Source: Oscillospiraceae bacterium
Lineage (GTDB): Bacteria > Bacillota > Clostridia > Oscillospirales > JAAYOS01
Direction: 5' to 3'
NCBI GenBank assembly: GCA_031264245.1
Contig: JAISEG010000006.1
Coordinates: forward strand, 1 to 64,000
Length of the DNA stretch: 64,000 bases
Part shown: positions 34,353-43,009 of the stretch, piece by piece
Numbering within the stretch: the first letter of the stretch is position 1
Layout: every line of letters starts with the position of its first letter
Position numbers and translations under genes: made by a program
Notes under the pieces: generated by a model
What the model saw: the letters and a program-made list of their open reading frames with translations, nothing else
The model's database searches: none
What the model was told of the DNA's origin: nothing

Positions 34353-34886
34353 ATGCCGGGCTTTGGTTCTTGTAAAATACTAATGAAATCGTTGGGATAC
34401 AGATATCTGATGGCTGTAATAATTGTTGGAATGGCGGATCTGAGGGTGGCGCGGGATCCGGATGTGCTCACGACGCTGGGACTGGGCTCCTGTGTCGGGA
34501 TATGCTTATATGACAAGGCGAAAAAAATCGGCGGGCTTGCCCATATAATGCTCCCCTTGTCGGTCAATTATCCCGGACAGAACCGCGCGAAGTTCGCGGA
34601 CACCGGAATCAGCGACCTTATAAACGAAATGGTAAAGCTGGGCGCCGGACGAACCGGGCTTGTGGCGAAAATTGCCGGCGGAGCGCATATGTTCGCCACC
34701 GCCGGAAACGACATGCTAAAGGTCGGCGAGCGCAATTCCGCGGCTACCCTAGAAATACTCAGAAGGCTTAACATCCCCATTCTTTCAAACGAAACGGGCG
34801 GCTCCCACGGACGCACCATCGAGCTGTATACCGAAACCGGCGCCTTAAAAATCAGGACTGTCGGCTTCGGGGAAAAGATAGTTTAA
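34353..34886 (+). CDS. cheD: Chemoreceptor glutamine deamidase CheD
   Basis: The product is 177 residues from the ATG at 34353 (AAGGA 9 nt upstream). The catalytic Cys lies in TTLGLGSCVGICLYD and the His in GLAHIMLPLS, followed by AKIAGGAHMFATAGNDMLKV and LNIPILSNETGGSHGRTIEL, all CheD hallmarks. It deamidates receptor glutamines and, with CheC, tunes CheY-P. Family members usually begin near VIIVGMADLRV, so ATGs at 34410 or 34431 are possible, but they lack good ribosome sites. No cheC is in the window. Confidence 0.93.
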   Translation: MPGFGSCKILMKSLGYRYLMAVIIVGMADLRVARDPDVLTTLGLGSCVGICLYDKAKKIGGLAHIMLPLSVNYPGQNRAKFADTGISDLINEMVKLGAGRTGLVAKIAGGAHMFATAGNDMLKVGERNSAATLEILRRLNIPILSNETGGSHGRTIELYTETGALKIRTVGFGEKIV

Positions 34887-34889
34887 TAT

Positions 34890-35082
34890 GTATACCACTG
34901 CGGCGCTCCGCGCCTATGGTATAATAATTTTACAGTTTTAAAAAAATAGTGTCGCTTTTCTGTATACATCTGTGGTATAATATCCGCGGAGCGGACATTA
35001 TACGTCGATTTAAATATATATACCATTACGGCGTAAACGCCTATGGTATAATATCCGCGGAGCGGACATTATACGCCGATAT
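34890..35082. repeat. Cluster of short palindromic repeats between cheD and cheY, with a candidate SigD -10
   Basis: Two 32-bp units are identical (34973-35004 and 35044-35075), each carrying a TATAATATCCGC...GCGGACATTATA palindrome. Two further related units bounded by TATACCA and TGGTATA lie at 34890-34922 and 35019-35050. The last unit runs into GCCGATAT (35075-35082, plus strand), a perfect SigD -10, 66 nt before the cheY ATG, though no TAAA is seen at the right distance. No coding potential. Confidence 0.7.
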
Positions 35083-35147
35083 GTCACTGCGTGCCTTTAA
35101 ATATGTACCAAATAATATTAATACATGATTATCAGGAGGATACCAAA

Positions 35148-35504
35148 ATGGCGAAGGTTCTTATTGTTGACGATGCCGCGTTTATGCGAATATCGATCAA
35201 GAATATGCTCTCAAAAAACGGTTATGACGTCGTCGGCGAGGCTGAGAACGGCAGAGTGGGTGTGGAAAAGTACAAGGAGCTCTCCCCCGATATCGTTACG
35301 ATGGATATCACCATGCCTGAAATGAGCGGTCTCGACGCGTTAAAGGAGATAATGAAAATCAATCCCGCCGCGCAGGTGATTATGGTCTCCGCCATGGGGC
35401 AGGAAGCCATGGTTCGCGACGCCATCATATCGGGAGCAAAGGGCTTTATCGTGAAGCCTTTTAAAGAGGATGGCATCGTTCAGGCTCTCAAAAAGCTTGG
35501 CTGA
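35148..35504 (+). CDS. cheY: Chemotaxis response regulator CheY
   Basis: The product is 118 residues, one receiver domain. MAKVLIVDDAAFMRISIKNM supplies the acidic pair; DIVTMDITMPEMSG holds the phospho-acceptor Asp; VSAMGQEAMV the Ser/Thr region; GAKGFIVKPFKED the Lys. CheY-P binds the flagellar switch. The ATG at 35148 has AGGAGG upstream (35135-35140); residues added by the frame from 35091 are non-conserved. cheA follows 66 bp later. Confidence 0.96.
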   Translation: MAKVLIVDDAAFMRISIKNMLSKNGYDVVGEAENGRVGVEKYKELSPDIVTMDITMPEMSGLDALKEIMKINPAAQVIMVSAMGQEAMVRDAIISGAKGFIVKPFKEDGIVQALKKLG

Positions 35505-35570
35505 TTTTTCCTGCTGTCGCCGGTTCCGCCTATGAGAACAGGTTCTATATTATTTTGAGCAGGTAGGTGA

Positions 35571-37571
35571 ATGAAATTGAATGAACAGGATTCAATGATT
35601 GAAATATTTATATACGAAAATCAACAGCTTTTGGAAACCCTTGAGGACCTTCTTCTCCAGGGTGAAAAGGATCACACCCTGAATGACGGACAAATAAACG
35701 AAATATTCAGAATAATGCACACCATCAAGGGCTCCTCGTCGATGATGTCCTTCGACAGCCTTGCGACCCTTTCCCACGCCGTCGAGGACCTTTTCTCCCA
35801 GATCAGAGAGAAAAGGCCGAGAAGCAGCGACTGGGATGAAATTTTTGACATTGTCCTCACCGCTACCGACCTCATCAAGGAGGATATAACAAAAATTTCA
35901 AACGGCGAGGCTCTTGTGGACAACAACAGGAGCATTGTCGACAAGATACATACTTACCTGGGCAACCTGGGCAAGCGAAAGGAGCTTCCCCCGGACTCCC
36001 AGGACGCCGAGGATTATTCCGACGACGAATATAACCCGGAGGTTCCCTTCTACAAAATAAAGATAACCTTTGAGCCGGGCTGTCAGATGGAAAACATGCG
36101 CGCCTTCGGAGTTGTTACCGCCTTAAACGGTCATTTCCTCCGCGCGGGTCACCTGCCCTCCGACTTGATGCTCGAAGGCTCGGGCGACGAAATAGCAAAG
36201 AACGGCTTTATACTTTACCTCCAGTCAGGCGACAATCCCGACACCCTGAAGGACATGATAAACGGGATGATGTATATCCAGTCGGTCTCGCTCATACTCA
36301 TGCCGGACGACAGCGATGAGCTCCCGGAAAATATGCGCCCGAAACGGCCCCGGGAGAGCGCGGACAGCGCGGCGGGCGGGGCAAGGCAGACCGAAACGGC
36401 AAAGCAGAACTTTATCAGCGTCAACGTCAACAAGCTGGACAAGCTGATGGACCTTGTCGGTGAGATAGTGACCTCGGAATCTATGGTAACCAAGAACCCC
36501 GAGGTGATAAAGCTTCAGTTGGAAAGCTTTGAACGCGAAGGGCAGCAGCTTCGCAAGCTTATAAACGAGCTTCAAGAGGTCGTTATGTCCATACGTATGC
36601 TCCCCCTCTCCACAACCTTCCACAAAATGCAGCGCATCGTGCGGGATATGAGCAAGAAGGTGCAAAAGGAGGTCGAGCTTGTCATAATAGGCGAAGAGAC
36701 CGAGGTGGACAAGAATATTATCGACAACCTGTCAGACCCGCTTATGCATTTGATCAGAAACGCGGTTGATCACGGTCTCGAGAATCCGGAGGACCGGGTC
36801 AAAAAGAATAAGCCCGCGGCCGGAAGGGTCACGCTTGAGGCGCGCAATACCGGCGGCGACGTCTTTATACTGGTCACCGACGACGGCAAGGGGCTTAACA
36901 GAAGCAAAATTATCAAAAAAGCGACGGCTCAGGGGCTTACAACAAAGCCTGAGAGCGAAATTTCGGATAAAGAGGCGTTTTCCTTCATCTTCCTTCCCGG
37001 CTTTTCGACAAACGAAACCGTCACGGAGTTTTCCGGCAGAGGGGTTGGAATGGACGTCGTCCGTCAAAACATCGATAAGGTCGGCGGCACAATTTCAGTC
37101 GAAAGCGCAAAGGACGAAGGCTCGACCTTTATGATCAAGATACCTCTTACCCTCGCCATCATGGAGGGGATGAAGCTGCGTGTCGGCGACCTTGTGTTCA
37201 TTGTCCCGATGCTCTCCATCCAGGAGTCGTTCAAGCCGGACATGAAGAATGTTTTCCTCGACCCGGACGGCAACGAAATGATAATGATACGCGAAAAGGT
37301 GTATCCCATCGTCCGGCTTCACAGGATATTTGATATACCCTCCCAGTATGAAAATTTAGCCGACGGAATACTTGTCATGATGAACACGGAAAACAGCACG
37401 TACTGTCTGTTCATCGACGAGCTGATAGGCGAGCAGCAGGCTGTAATCAAGCCGCTGCCAAGCTACATCCAGAAAAACAACAACGGTATGCACGGCATCG
37501 GCGGCTGCGCGATACTGGGCGACGGCTCCATAAGCCTGATTATTGATATAAACAACCTTGTCATTGACTGA
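35571..37571 (+). CDS. cheA: Chemotaxis histidine kinase CheA
   Basis: The product is 666 residues with the full P1-P5 layout. P1 carries the phospho-histidine His50 (IMHTIKGSSSMMSFDSLA). A P2-like CheY-binding region lies about 155-245. P3 dimerises (NKLDKLMDLVGEIVTSESMV). P4 is the ATPase with HLIRNAVDHGLENPEDR (N box), LVTDDGKGLNRSKI and FSTNETVTEFSGRGVGMDVV. P5 is CheW-like, ending GDGSISLIIDINNLVID. It phosphorylates CheY; the CheB in this window has no receiver, so that branch is missing. Confidence 0.97.
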   Translation: MKLNEQDSMIEIFIYENQQLLETLEDLLLQGEKDHTLNDGQINEIFRIMHTIKGSSSMMSFDSLATLSHAVEDLFSQIREKRPRSSDWDEIFDIVLTATDLIKEDITKISNGEALVDNNRSIVDKIHTYLGNLGKRKELPPDSQDAEDYSDDEYNPEVPFYKIKITFEPGCQMENMRAFGVVTALNGHFLRAGHLPSDLMLEGSGDEIAKNGFILYLQSGDNPDTLKDMINGMMYIQSVSLILMPDDSDELPENMRPKRPRESADSAAGGARQTETAKQNFISVNVNKLDKLMDLVGEIVTSESMVTKNPEVIKLQLESFEREGQQLRKLINELQEVVMSIRMLPLSTTFHKMQRIVRDMSKKVQKEVELVIIGEETEVDKNIIDNLSDPLMHLIRNAVDHGLENPEDRVKKNKPAAGRVTLEARNTGGDVFILVTDDGKGLNRSKIIKKATAQGLTTKPESEISDKEAFSFIFLPGFSTNETVTEFSGRGVGMDVVRQNIDKVGGTISVESAKDEGSTFMIKIPLTLAIMEGMKLRVGDLVFIVPMLSIQESFKPDMKNVFLDPDGNEMIMIREKVYPIVRLHRIFDIPSQYENLADGILVMMNTENSTYCLFIDELIGEQQAVIKPLPSYIQKNNNGMHGIGGCAILGDGSISLIIDINNLVID

Positions 37572-37578
37572 CAGGATA

Positions 37579-38388
37579 ATGAAAAAGAGATTAATTTCAG
37601 CTGTTATTTTAATACTTTTTATATTCTCCGCAGTGTACGCGGGAAATGTCCCGGACGAGAGCGTCCGGGACATTGAAGACAGTATCCCTGAAATGATACG
37701 CACATTGAATGGGTTAGGGCGCGATTTGAACGGGTACAACATAAAGCCTGATTTTTCAAACGTAACAATTGGGGCAGGATATCCATTTTTTACGCTCAAT
37801 GAGGAATATGCTTTGTCAGACAAAAAAATCGGCGATATTTATAATGACGTTCTGGATTTTTCCGAAGGGGATTTGCGTGTATTTATACTATATGTTGATG
37901 ATAAGCCGGTCTTTCGAATTCTTGCCGGCATACATAATGGGAAATGGACTCCGCGAAGCTTCGGGGAGGACGCAAATGACCTGGACGTCGCGATAAAGCT
38001 TTTAGAGCGTAAAAACTCCGATCTATATATCTCCGGGGAATTGGCGCTGGATCTTTCCGGTCCTGTTCCCCGCGTTGCCTATGAAAGCACGATATATAAG
38101 GCGGAGGAATATTTCGAATATATGCAAAAGTATTTCAGCGCCAGTCGCGCCGCCTTTGAAGCTTACCTAAAAGAGGAGACGGACTACCAAGAGGGGGACA
38201 ATATTAACGACTATATACAAATCGGCGGCGACGGGTTTTATGGCAGGGAGGCGCCTCCGTTTACGCTGGAGCCGTACATAGAGCCGCAGAGCGTAAGCTA
38301 TGTGCCGATAATCTTCGGGTTTAGTATTGTTGTTGCGTTTGTAATTTTCATAATTTTACGCAGGCGTTACAATGCCAAACGCTCATAA
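37579..38388 (+). CDS. Unknown extracytoplasmic protein with signal sequence and C-terminal anchor, cheA operon
   Basis: The product is 269 residues. The N-terminus (MKKRLISAVILILFIFSAVY) is a signal peptide, and the C-terminus (VPIIFGFSIVVAFVIFIILR followed by RRYNAKRS) is a transmembrane anchor with a positive stop-transfer. The roughly 210-residue ectodomain is acidic and Tyr/Asp-rich (ETDYQEGDNINDYIQIGGDG). I recognise no family. The ATG lies 8 bp after the cheA stop with AGGA close by, so it is co-transcribed with cheA. Base composition is more AT-rich than cheA, hinting at a different history. Confidence 0.65.
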   Translation: MKKRLISAVILILFIFSAVYAGNVPDESVRDIEDSIPEMIRTLNGLGRDLNGYNIKPDFSNVTIGAGYPFFTLNEEYALSDKKIGDIYNDVLDFSEGDLRVFILYVDDKPVFRILAGIHNGKWTPRSFGEDANDLDVAIKLLERKNSDLYISGELALDLSGPVPRVAYESTIYKAEEYFEYMQKYFSASRAAFEAYLKEETDYQEGDNINDYIQIGGDGFYGREAPPFTLEPYIEPQSVSYVPIIFGFSIVVAFVIFIILRRRYNAKRS

Positions 38389-38440
38389 TTTGCATATAAC
38401 AAAGCATTTATTCAGACAATTACAATTTAAATTATAACTT

Positions 38441-38470
38441 TAGGACGGCAACAAAATTGTTGCCGTCCTA
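38441..38470. terminator. Bidirectional terminator after the cheYA unit and reverse rubrerythrin
   Basis: A perfect 14-bp stem (38441-38454 with 38457-38470) lies between convergent genes. AT-rich flanks on the left fit termination of the minus-strand gene; the plus-strand unit ends here too. Confidence 0.75.
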
Positions 38471-38482
38471 AACGCACCTGTA

Positions 38483-39028
38483 TTACTTCCCAAAATACCT
38501 TTTAAGCAGCCCCTCAAACGCCTTGCCGTGCCGCGCCTCGTCCCGCGCCATCTCGTGCACAGTGTCGTGAATGGCGTCGAGGTTTGCCGCCTTCGCGCGC
38601 TTTGCGAGATCGAATTTGCCCGCCGTCGCGCCGTTTTCCGCGTCAACTCTCAGCTCAAGGTTTTTCTTGGTGCTCTCGGTCACGACCTCCCCAAGCAGCT
38701 CCGCGAATTTCGCGGCGTGCTCCGCCTCCTCCCAGGCGGCTTTTTCCCAGTAGAGTCCGATCTCGGGATAACCCTCACGGTGGGCGACCCGCGCCATGGC
38801 CAGATACATTCCGACCTCTGTGCACTCGCCATTGAAATTCGCGCGCAAATCCTCCAATATGTCCTCGCCCACACCCTTCGCGACTCCGACGACATGCTCC
38901 GCCGCCCATGTCATATCGCCCAGCTGCTCCTTAAACTTTTCTTTCGGAGCCTTACACTGCGGGCAGAACTCCGGAGCTGAATCACCTTCATGTACGTAGC
39001 CGCAAACCGAACAAACAAACTTTTTCAC
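38483..39028 (-). CDS. Reverse rubrerythrin (peroxide reductase)
   Basis: The product is 181 residues. A rubredoxin-type Fe(Cys)4 domain comes first ([20 protein letters not shown] then PQCKAP), followed by a ferritin-like di-iron domain with [36 protein letters not shown] and [20 protein letters not shown]. This N-terminal rubredoxin order defines reverse rubrerythrins, which reduce H2O2 and O2 with NADH-linked electron donors in Clostridia. A near-palindrome at 39058-39082 may be a peroxide-responsive operator. Confidence 0.93.
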   Translation of the reverse strand: MKKFVCSVCGYVHEGDSAPEFCPQCKAPKEKFKEQLGDMTWAAEHVVGVAKGVGEDILEDLRANFNGECTEVGMYLAMARVAHREGYPEIGLYWEKAAWEEAEHAAKFAELLGEVVTESTKKNLELRVDAENGATAGKFDLAKRAKAANLDAIHDTVHEMARDEARHGKAFEGLLKRYFGK

Positions 39029-39057
39029 TTGGTACCTCCATAATAAATCAATTATTC

Positions 39058-39082
39058 AATAATAGTAATCATTACTGTTATT
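39058..39082 (-). promoter_or_regulatory. Near-perfect 25-bp palindrome upstream of reverse rubrerythrin
   Basis: The half-sites AATAATAGTAA and TTACTGTTATT flank a short centre with a single mismatch. Length and AT-rich composition resemble PerR/Fur-family boxes, which often control rubrerythrin genes. It lies 30 bp upstream of the start codon. Confidence 0.45.
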
Positions 39083-39148
39083 TTGATAATAACACATAAA
39101 TCAACATAAGTAAATACTTTTTTGTAAATTTTTTTGTTTCCTTGAAAC

Positions 39149-39177
39149 TTGACAGGAACCGGTGAATGACATAATAT
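39149..39177 (+). promoter_or_regulatory. Sigma-A promoter of nadE
   Basis: TTGACA (39149-39154) and TAATAT (39172-39177) are separated by 17 bp. The start site would be about 30 nt upstream of the nadE ATG. Confidence 0.8.
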
Positions 39178-39212
39178 AAACTCAAGAAATTTATCAGGTT
39201 TGGAGTTGTCCT

Positions 39213-41123
39213 ATGTTAAACGGTTTTATAAAGGTTTGCGCCGCTACCCCAAAAATCAAAGTGGCGGACTGCGAATATAACGCCTCACAGATACTCGAAC
39301 AAATTGAGAAGGCCGCGGCGGCGGGCGCCAAGCTCGCTGTTTTTCCCGAGCTTTGTATAACGGGTTACACCTGCGGCGACCTGTTTTTTCAGGACACCCT
39401 TTTAAACGCCGCCGCGGCTTCTTTAAATGCTATCAGGCGGAGCGCCTCCAGCGCCGACATTGTTATCGTCGTCGGTCTCCCCCTGCGCCACATGGGCAAG
39501 ACGTTCAACTGCGCCGCTGTGCTGCACAGGGGAAGGATACTTGGCTTTGTTCCAAAGAAGAACGTCCCCAACTACAACGAGTTTTACGAAATACGCCACT
39601 TTACCCCCGCGCCTGAGGAAAACAGCCTGGCTCTCTTCGATTCGGAGTATATCCCGTTTGGCTCAAGGCTCATCTTCCGCTGCTCGGACCTTCCGGAATT
39701 TTCCCTCGCGTGCGAGATTTGCGAGGACCTATGGGTCTCCTCCTCCCCTTCCGCCGAGCACACAAAAAACGGCGCGGCGATAATCGCGAATATTTCAGCA
39801 AGCGATGAGACCATCGGGAAGGAGGACTACCGCCGCCTGCTGGTCAAAAGCCAGTCCGCAAAGCTCATCTGCGGATATGTCTACGCGGACGCCGGCGAGG
39901 GCGAGTCCTCCGGCGACATGGTCTTTTCCGGGCACAACATGATTGCGGAAAACGGAAACCTCCTCAGCGAAAGCCCGCTGTTTTCCACCGGTCTTACAGT
40001 GAGTGAAATAGATTTGCACCGGCTTGGAATCGACAGGCGGCGTATGAATACCTTTAAAACCGAAATCTCCGACGGGTACACGGAAATTCCCTTTTCCCTC
40101 GACCTCTGTGAAACCGCGCTTACCCGAAAGATCGAGACCCACCCCTTTGTCCCCGCGTCCTCCTCCGACAGGGACAGGCGAAGCGAAACCATACTGTCCA
40201 TACAGTCGCTCGGACTGAAAAAGCGCCTCGAACACACAGGGGTCGACAAGGCGGTGATCGCTGTCTCCGGCGGTCTCGATTCAACCCTCGCGCTGATTGT
40301 CGCCTGCAACGCCATGGACATGCTTTCGCGCCCGAGAACCGACGTTATCGCGGTCACAATGCCGTGCTTCGGCACAACAAGGCGCACGCGGTCAAACGCG
40401 GAAGCCCTCGCCCTCGCCCTCGGGGTCTCGTTCAGGGAAATTGACATCACTGCCGCGGTCGAGCAGCATTTTTCCGACATAGCGCAGGACAGGGACAACA
40501 CTGACGTCACCTACGAAAATTCACAGGCGCGGGAGCGTACACAGGTCGTAATGGATATCGCGAACAGCTGTAACGGTCTTGTCATCGGGACCGGCGACCT
40601 GTCCGAGCTTGCGCTTGGGTGGGCGACCTACAACGGCGACCACATGTCGATGTATGGGGTAAACGCCTCCGTCCCCAAGACCCTGATACGGCATATCATC
40701 AAATACACCGCCGACAAAACGGACAACCGCGCGCTTTGCGGCGTGCTGCTGGATATATTGGACACCCCGGTAAGCCCCGAGCTTCTGCCCGCGTTAAACG
40801 GCGACATATCGCAGAAAACCGAGATGATAGTCGGTCCCTATGAGCTGCACGATTTCTTTTTGTACTATGTAATGCGCTGGGGCTGCACGCCGGGCAAGCT
40901 TCTCCGCCTCGCCGAATACGCCTTTAAAGGCAGCTACTCGAGGGAAGTCATCCTCAGCTGGCTTAAGGTCTTTTACCGCCGCTTCTTTTCACAGCAGTTC
41001 AAGCGCTCCTGCCTGCCCGACGGACCCAAGGTCGGCTCGGTCACCCTCTCCCCGCGCAGCGACTGGAGGATGCCCAGCGACGCCTCGGCTGAGCTTTGGC
41101 TAAAGGAGCTGGAAGCCCTGTAA
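39213..41123 (+). CDS. nadE: Glutamine-dependent NAD+ synthetase
   Basis: The product is 636 residues. The N-terminal nitrilase-type glutaminase has Glu in LAVFPELCITGYTCGDLFFQ, Lys in GFVPKKNVPNYNEFYEIRHF and Cys in SLACEICEDLWVSS. The C-terminal synthetase has the SGGLDSTLALIVACN P-loop and GTGDLSELALGWATYNGDHM. It amidates nicotinic acid adenine dinucleotide to NAD+ using glutamine nitrogen. GGAG precedes the ATG. Single-gene unit with its own promoter and terminator. Confidence 0.97.
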   Translation: MLNGFIKVCAATPKIKVADCEYNASQILEQIEKAAAAGAKLAVFPELCITGYTCGDLFFQDTLLNAAAASLNAIRRSASSADIVIVVGLPLRHMGKTFNCAAVLHRGRILGFVPKKNVPNYNEFYEIRHFTPAPEENSLALFDSEYIPFGSRLIFRCSDLPEFSLACEICEDLWVSSSPSAEHTKNGAAIIANISASDETIGKEDYRRLLVKSQSAKLICGYVYADAGEGESSGDMVFSGHNMIAENGNLLSESPLFSTGLTVSEIDLHRLGIDRRRMNTFKTEISDGYTEIPFSLDLCETALTRKIETHPFVPASSSDRDRRSETILSIQSLGLKKRLEHTGVDKAVIAVSGGLDSTLALIVACNAMDMLSRPRTDVIAVTMPCFGTTRRTRSNAEALALALGVSFREIDITAAVEQHFSDIAQDRDNTDVTYENSQARERTQVVMDIANSCNGLVIGTGDLSELALGWATYNGDHMSMYGVNASVPKTLIRHIIKYTADKTDNRALCGVLLDILDTPVSPELLPALNGDISQKTEMIVGPYELHDFFLYYVMRWGCTPGKLLRLAEYAFKGSYSREVILSWLKVFYRRFFSQQFKRSCLPDGPKVGSVTLSPRSDWRMPSDASAELWLKELEAL

Positions 41124-41146
41124 CAAATATCCCCCAATTGGGGGCG

Positions 41147-41183
41147 TGTAGGGGCGCGCATCGCGCGTCCGCGAAAAATGGTT
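41147..41183 (+). repeat. TGTAGGGGCG-type hairpin repeat
   Basis: This 37-bp unit reads TGTAGGGGCGCGC, a short loop, GCGCGTCCGCG, then AAAAATGGTT. It matches the two units at 29563-29660 and, in part, 44500-44533. It is flanked on the left by CCCCCAATTGGGGG (41131-41144). Confidence 0.7.
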
Positions 41184-41201
41184 CTTTTTTGGCAACCTGA
41201 T

Positions 41202-41244
41202 TATCCCCCAATTGCACCCGCATGGCGGGCGCAATTGGGGGATA
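41202..41244. terminator. Long hairpin between convergent nadE and udp
   Basis: Arms TATCCCCCAATTGC and GCAATTGGGGGATA enclose a second CCGC/GCGG stem, and a T-rich tract (ATATTTTAATT) follows on the plus side. It suits termination of nadE and, on the opposite strand, of the nucleoside phosphorylase. Confidence 0.65.
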
Positions 41245-41264
41245 TTTTAATTATGCAATTTTAA

Positions 41265-42038
41265 TTAAATTTTTCCCTTATCCGACTTAATAAGCAGCTT
41301 TATCGCTTCCACCGCGCAGCTTATGCTCTTCCCCGAGTCCATGCAGTCCTCCTCCATGTGTCCCAGCGCCTTTCTCTCCTGATTCCAGAGTATCGTAAAT
41401 ACCGCCCCGCAGCGCACCGACAGGGACGCCGCAACCACAAAAAGCGCCGCGGCTTCCATTTCGCTTGCGAGCACTCCGAGCCGTTTCCACGCCTCCCACC
41501 TTTCACTCAGCTGGGCATACACCGGCATTCTCTGCGGGGAGTGCTGCCCGTAAAAGGAATCCTTGCTTTGAATAACCCCGCAATGCTTCCTTCCCCCCAT
41601 CGCGCCTGCGGCTTCGTTCAGCGCGGAAACCACCTCAAAGTCCGCCGCCGCCGGGTATTCGACCGGCGCGTAATGCAGTCCCGTGCCCTCCTGCCTGACC
41701 GACGCGGTGGCAACCACAATATCTCCGCTTTTTACCTTCAGGTTTATCCCGCCTGCGGTCCCAACCCTGATAAAGGTGTGTGCGCCGGACAAAACAAGCT
41801 CCTCCATAGCAATAGCCGCAGAGGGTCCGCCGATTCCTGTGGAGCAGACCGAAACCTTTTCCCCGTCCAAAAAGCCGGTGTACGTCACATACTCGCGGTT
41901 TTCGGCCACCTTCACGGCGCTGTCAAGGCGCTTTGCTATTTCCTTCACACGCCCCGGGTCGCCGGGGAGAATGCAATAGCCGCCCACGTCCCCCTTGCCG
42001 CAAAGGATATGGAAGTTTTTTTCAAGACAAGTTTTCAT
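41265..42038 (-). CDS. udp: Uridine phosphorylase-type nucleoside phosphorylase
   Basis: The product is 257 residues. [20 protein letters not shown] (phosphate-binding), [40 protein letters not shown] and [20 protein letters not shown] are signatures of the PNP/UDP family; the spacing and [16 protein letters not shown] favour uridine phosphorylase. It cleaves uridine to uracil and ribose-1-phosphate for salvage. GGAGGG precedes the ATG. DeoD-like specificity cannot be fully excluded. Confidence 0.88.
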   Translation of the reverse strand: MKTCLEKNFHILCGKGDVGGYCILPGDPGRVKEIAKRLDSAVKVAENREYVTYTGFLDGEKVSVCSTGIGGPSAAIAMEELVLSGAHTFIRVGTAGGINLKVKSGDIVVATASVRQEGTGLHYAPVEYPAAADFEVVSALNEAAGAMGGRKHCGVIQSKDSFYGQHSPQRMPVYAQLSERWEAWKRLGVLASEMEAAALFVVAASLSVRCGAVFTILWNQERKALGHMEEDCMDSGKSISCAVEAIKLLIKSDKGKI

Positions 42039-42206
42039 GAAAGCCCTCCATTTTGTAACTCTTATTTAACTTTTTTGTAACTTTTAAGCTTTACTTTATC
42101 TCATCTCCAAATTAATATATATTCGTGATATTGCCTCCATAGCTCAGACCCGGCATAGCTATAGCTTAGGTATCCTAACCTATCCCAAAATGATTGGAGA
42201 TTTAGC

Positions 42207-42350
42207 GTGAAAGAATTAAAAAAAACCGAAAGGGAAATCGCGAAGCCAATATACTTCTCGCAAAACCCGCTCTGTGGGTTTTGCGGGAAAGTATATCGCA
42301 TGTATTCATGTCCGATTTGTGCATTGCTTCGTGCATGGGCTTTTTTATGA
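42207..42350 (+). CDS. Possible 47-residue Cys-rich leader peptide coupled to the next gene
   Basis: A GTG at 42207 with TTGGAG 7 nt upstream opens a 47-codon frame that ends in TGA overlapping the ATG of the next gene (ATGA at 42347-42350). The product starts with a charged stretch (KELKKTEREIAKPIYFSQN) and holds two CxxC pairs (LCGFCG, SCPICA), as in tiny zinc ribbons. A palindrome (42249-42296) lies inside the frame, so coding may be fortuitous. The rest of the 42039-42206 gap has an ATAGCTTAGG-type hairpin (42161-42183) and no other gene. Confidence 0.4.
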   Translation: MKELKKTEREIAKPIYFSQNPLCGFCGKVYRMYSCPICALLRAWAFL

Positions 42351-42982
42351 AGAAAATTTTGCTGACCGCGGCGGTTTTTCTCTTTGGCGCGGTTGTTGGC
42401 TGCGGCTTAACCTTTCTTGCGTATATTTACGAGCTCGATATCCCTCTGCTGCCGTCAAGCTATCCCAATGCCGACGAAACGGCGCAGACCCATATACTTG
42501 ACGACTCGGTGGAAGTCCTTTCGCTTCTCAAGGAGCGCAACTTTAAAGAGCTCGCGAAGTACATACACCCTGAAAAAGGGGTCATTTTCACCCCTTATTC
42601 AACCGTTCTTCCCGACAGTGACCAGGTCTTTACCGCAGATTTGATTAAAGGCTTTCAGGACGACACCAATCTGTATATCTGGGGAACCGCCGACGGCTCA
42701 GGCGACCCGATAAGCATGACCCCAACGCAATACTTTGACCGGTATGTCTTTGACCGGAATTACGTTAACGCGCCTGTCGTAGGGATAAACACCGTTATGC
42801 GGCAAGGAAATTCGCTGGAAAACGTTATCGAAGCGTTCCCCGGCGCCGAGTTTGTGGAGTTCCACTATCCCGGAAGCGATGAAAACAGCCAGTTCGACTG
42901 GTCAAGCCTAAAGATAGTCTTTGAAAATTACAATGGCAGCAGGAAAATAATCGCGCTTATTCACAGCGAATGGACAATATAG
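42347..42982 (+). CDS. Secreted or membrane-anchored protein of unknown function
   Basis: The product is 211 residues from the ATG at 42347. The N-terminus (MKKILLTAAVFLFGAVVGCG) is a signal/anchor helix; the Cys is in a lipobox-like position (VVGC), so a lipoprotein is possible. The body (LKERNFKELAKYIHPEKGVI, FTPYSTV, YIWGTADGSGDPISMTPTQY, then RKIIALIHSEWTI) resembles conserved secreted proteins of unknown function in Bacilli and Clostridia, by recollection only. An alternative frame start at 42281 adds an unlikely N-terminus. Alone in its unit. Confidence 0.7.
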   Translation: MKKILLTAAVFLFGAVVGCGLTFLAYIYELDIPLLPSSYPNADETAQTHILDDSVEVLSLLKERNFKELAKYIHPEKGVIFTPYSTVLPDSDQVFTADLIKGFQDDTNLYIWGTADGSGDPISMTPTQYFDRYVFDRNYVNAPVVGINTVMRQGNSLENVIEAFPGAEFVEFHYPGSDENSQFDWSSLKIVFENYNGSRKIIALIHSEWTI

Positions 42983-43009
42983 CCGCTCTGTGACCTCCCC
43001 CGCCGCCTT

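Noticed and set aside
34890-35082. Possible CRISPR array
   Set aside because: Only two exact repeats with differing internal spacers that are themselves palindromic variants, no regular spacing and no cas genes nearby.
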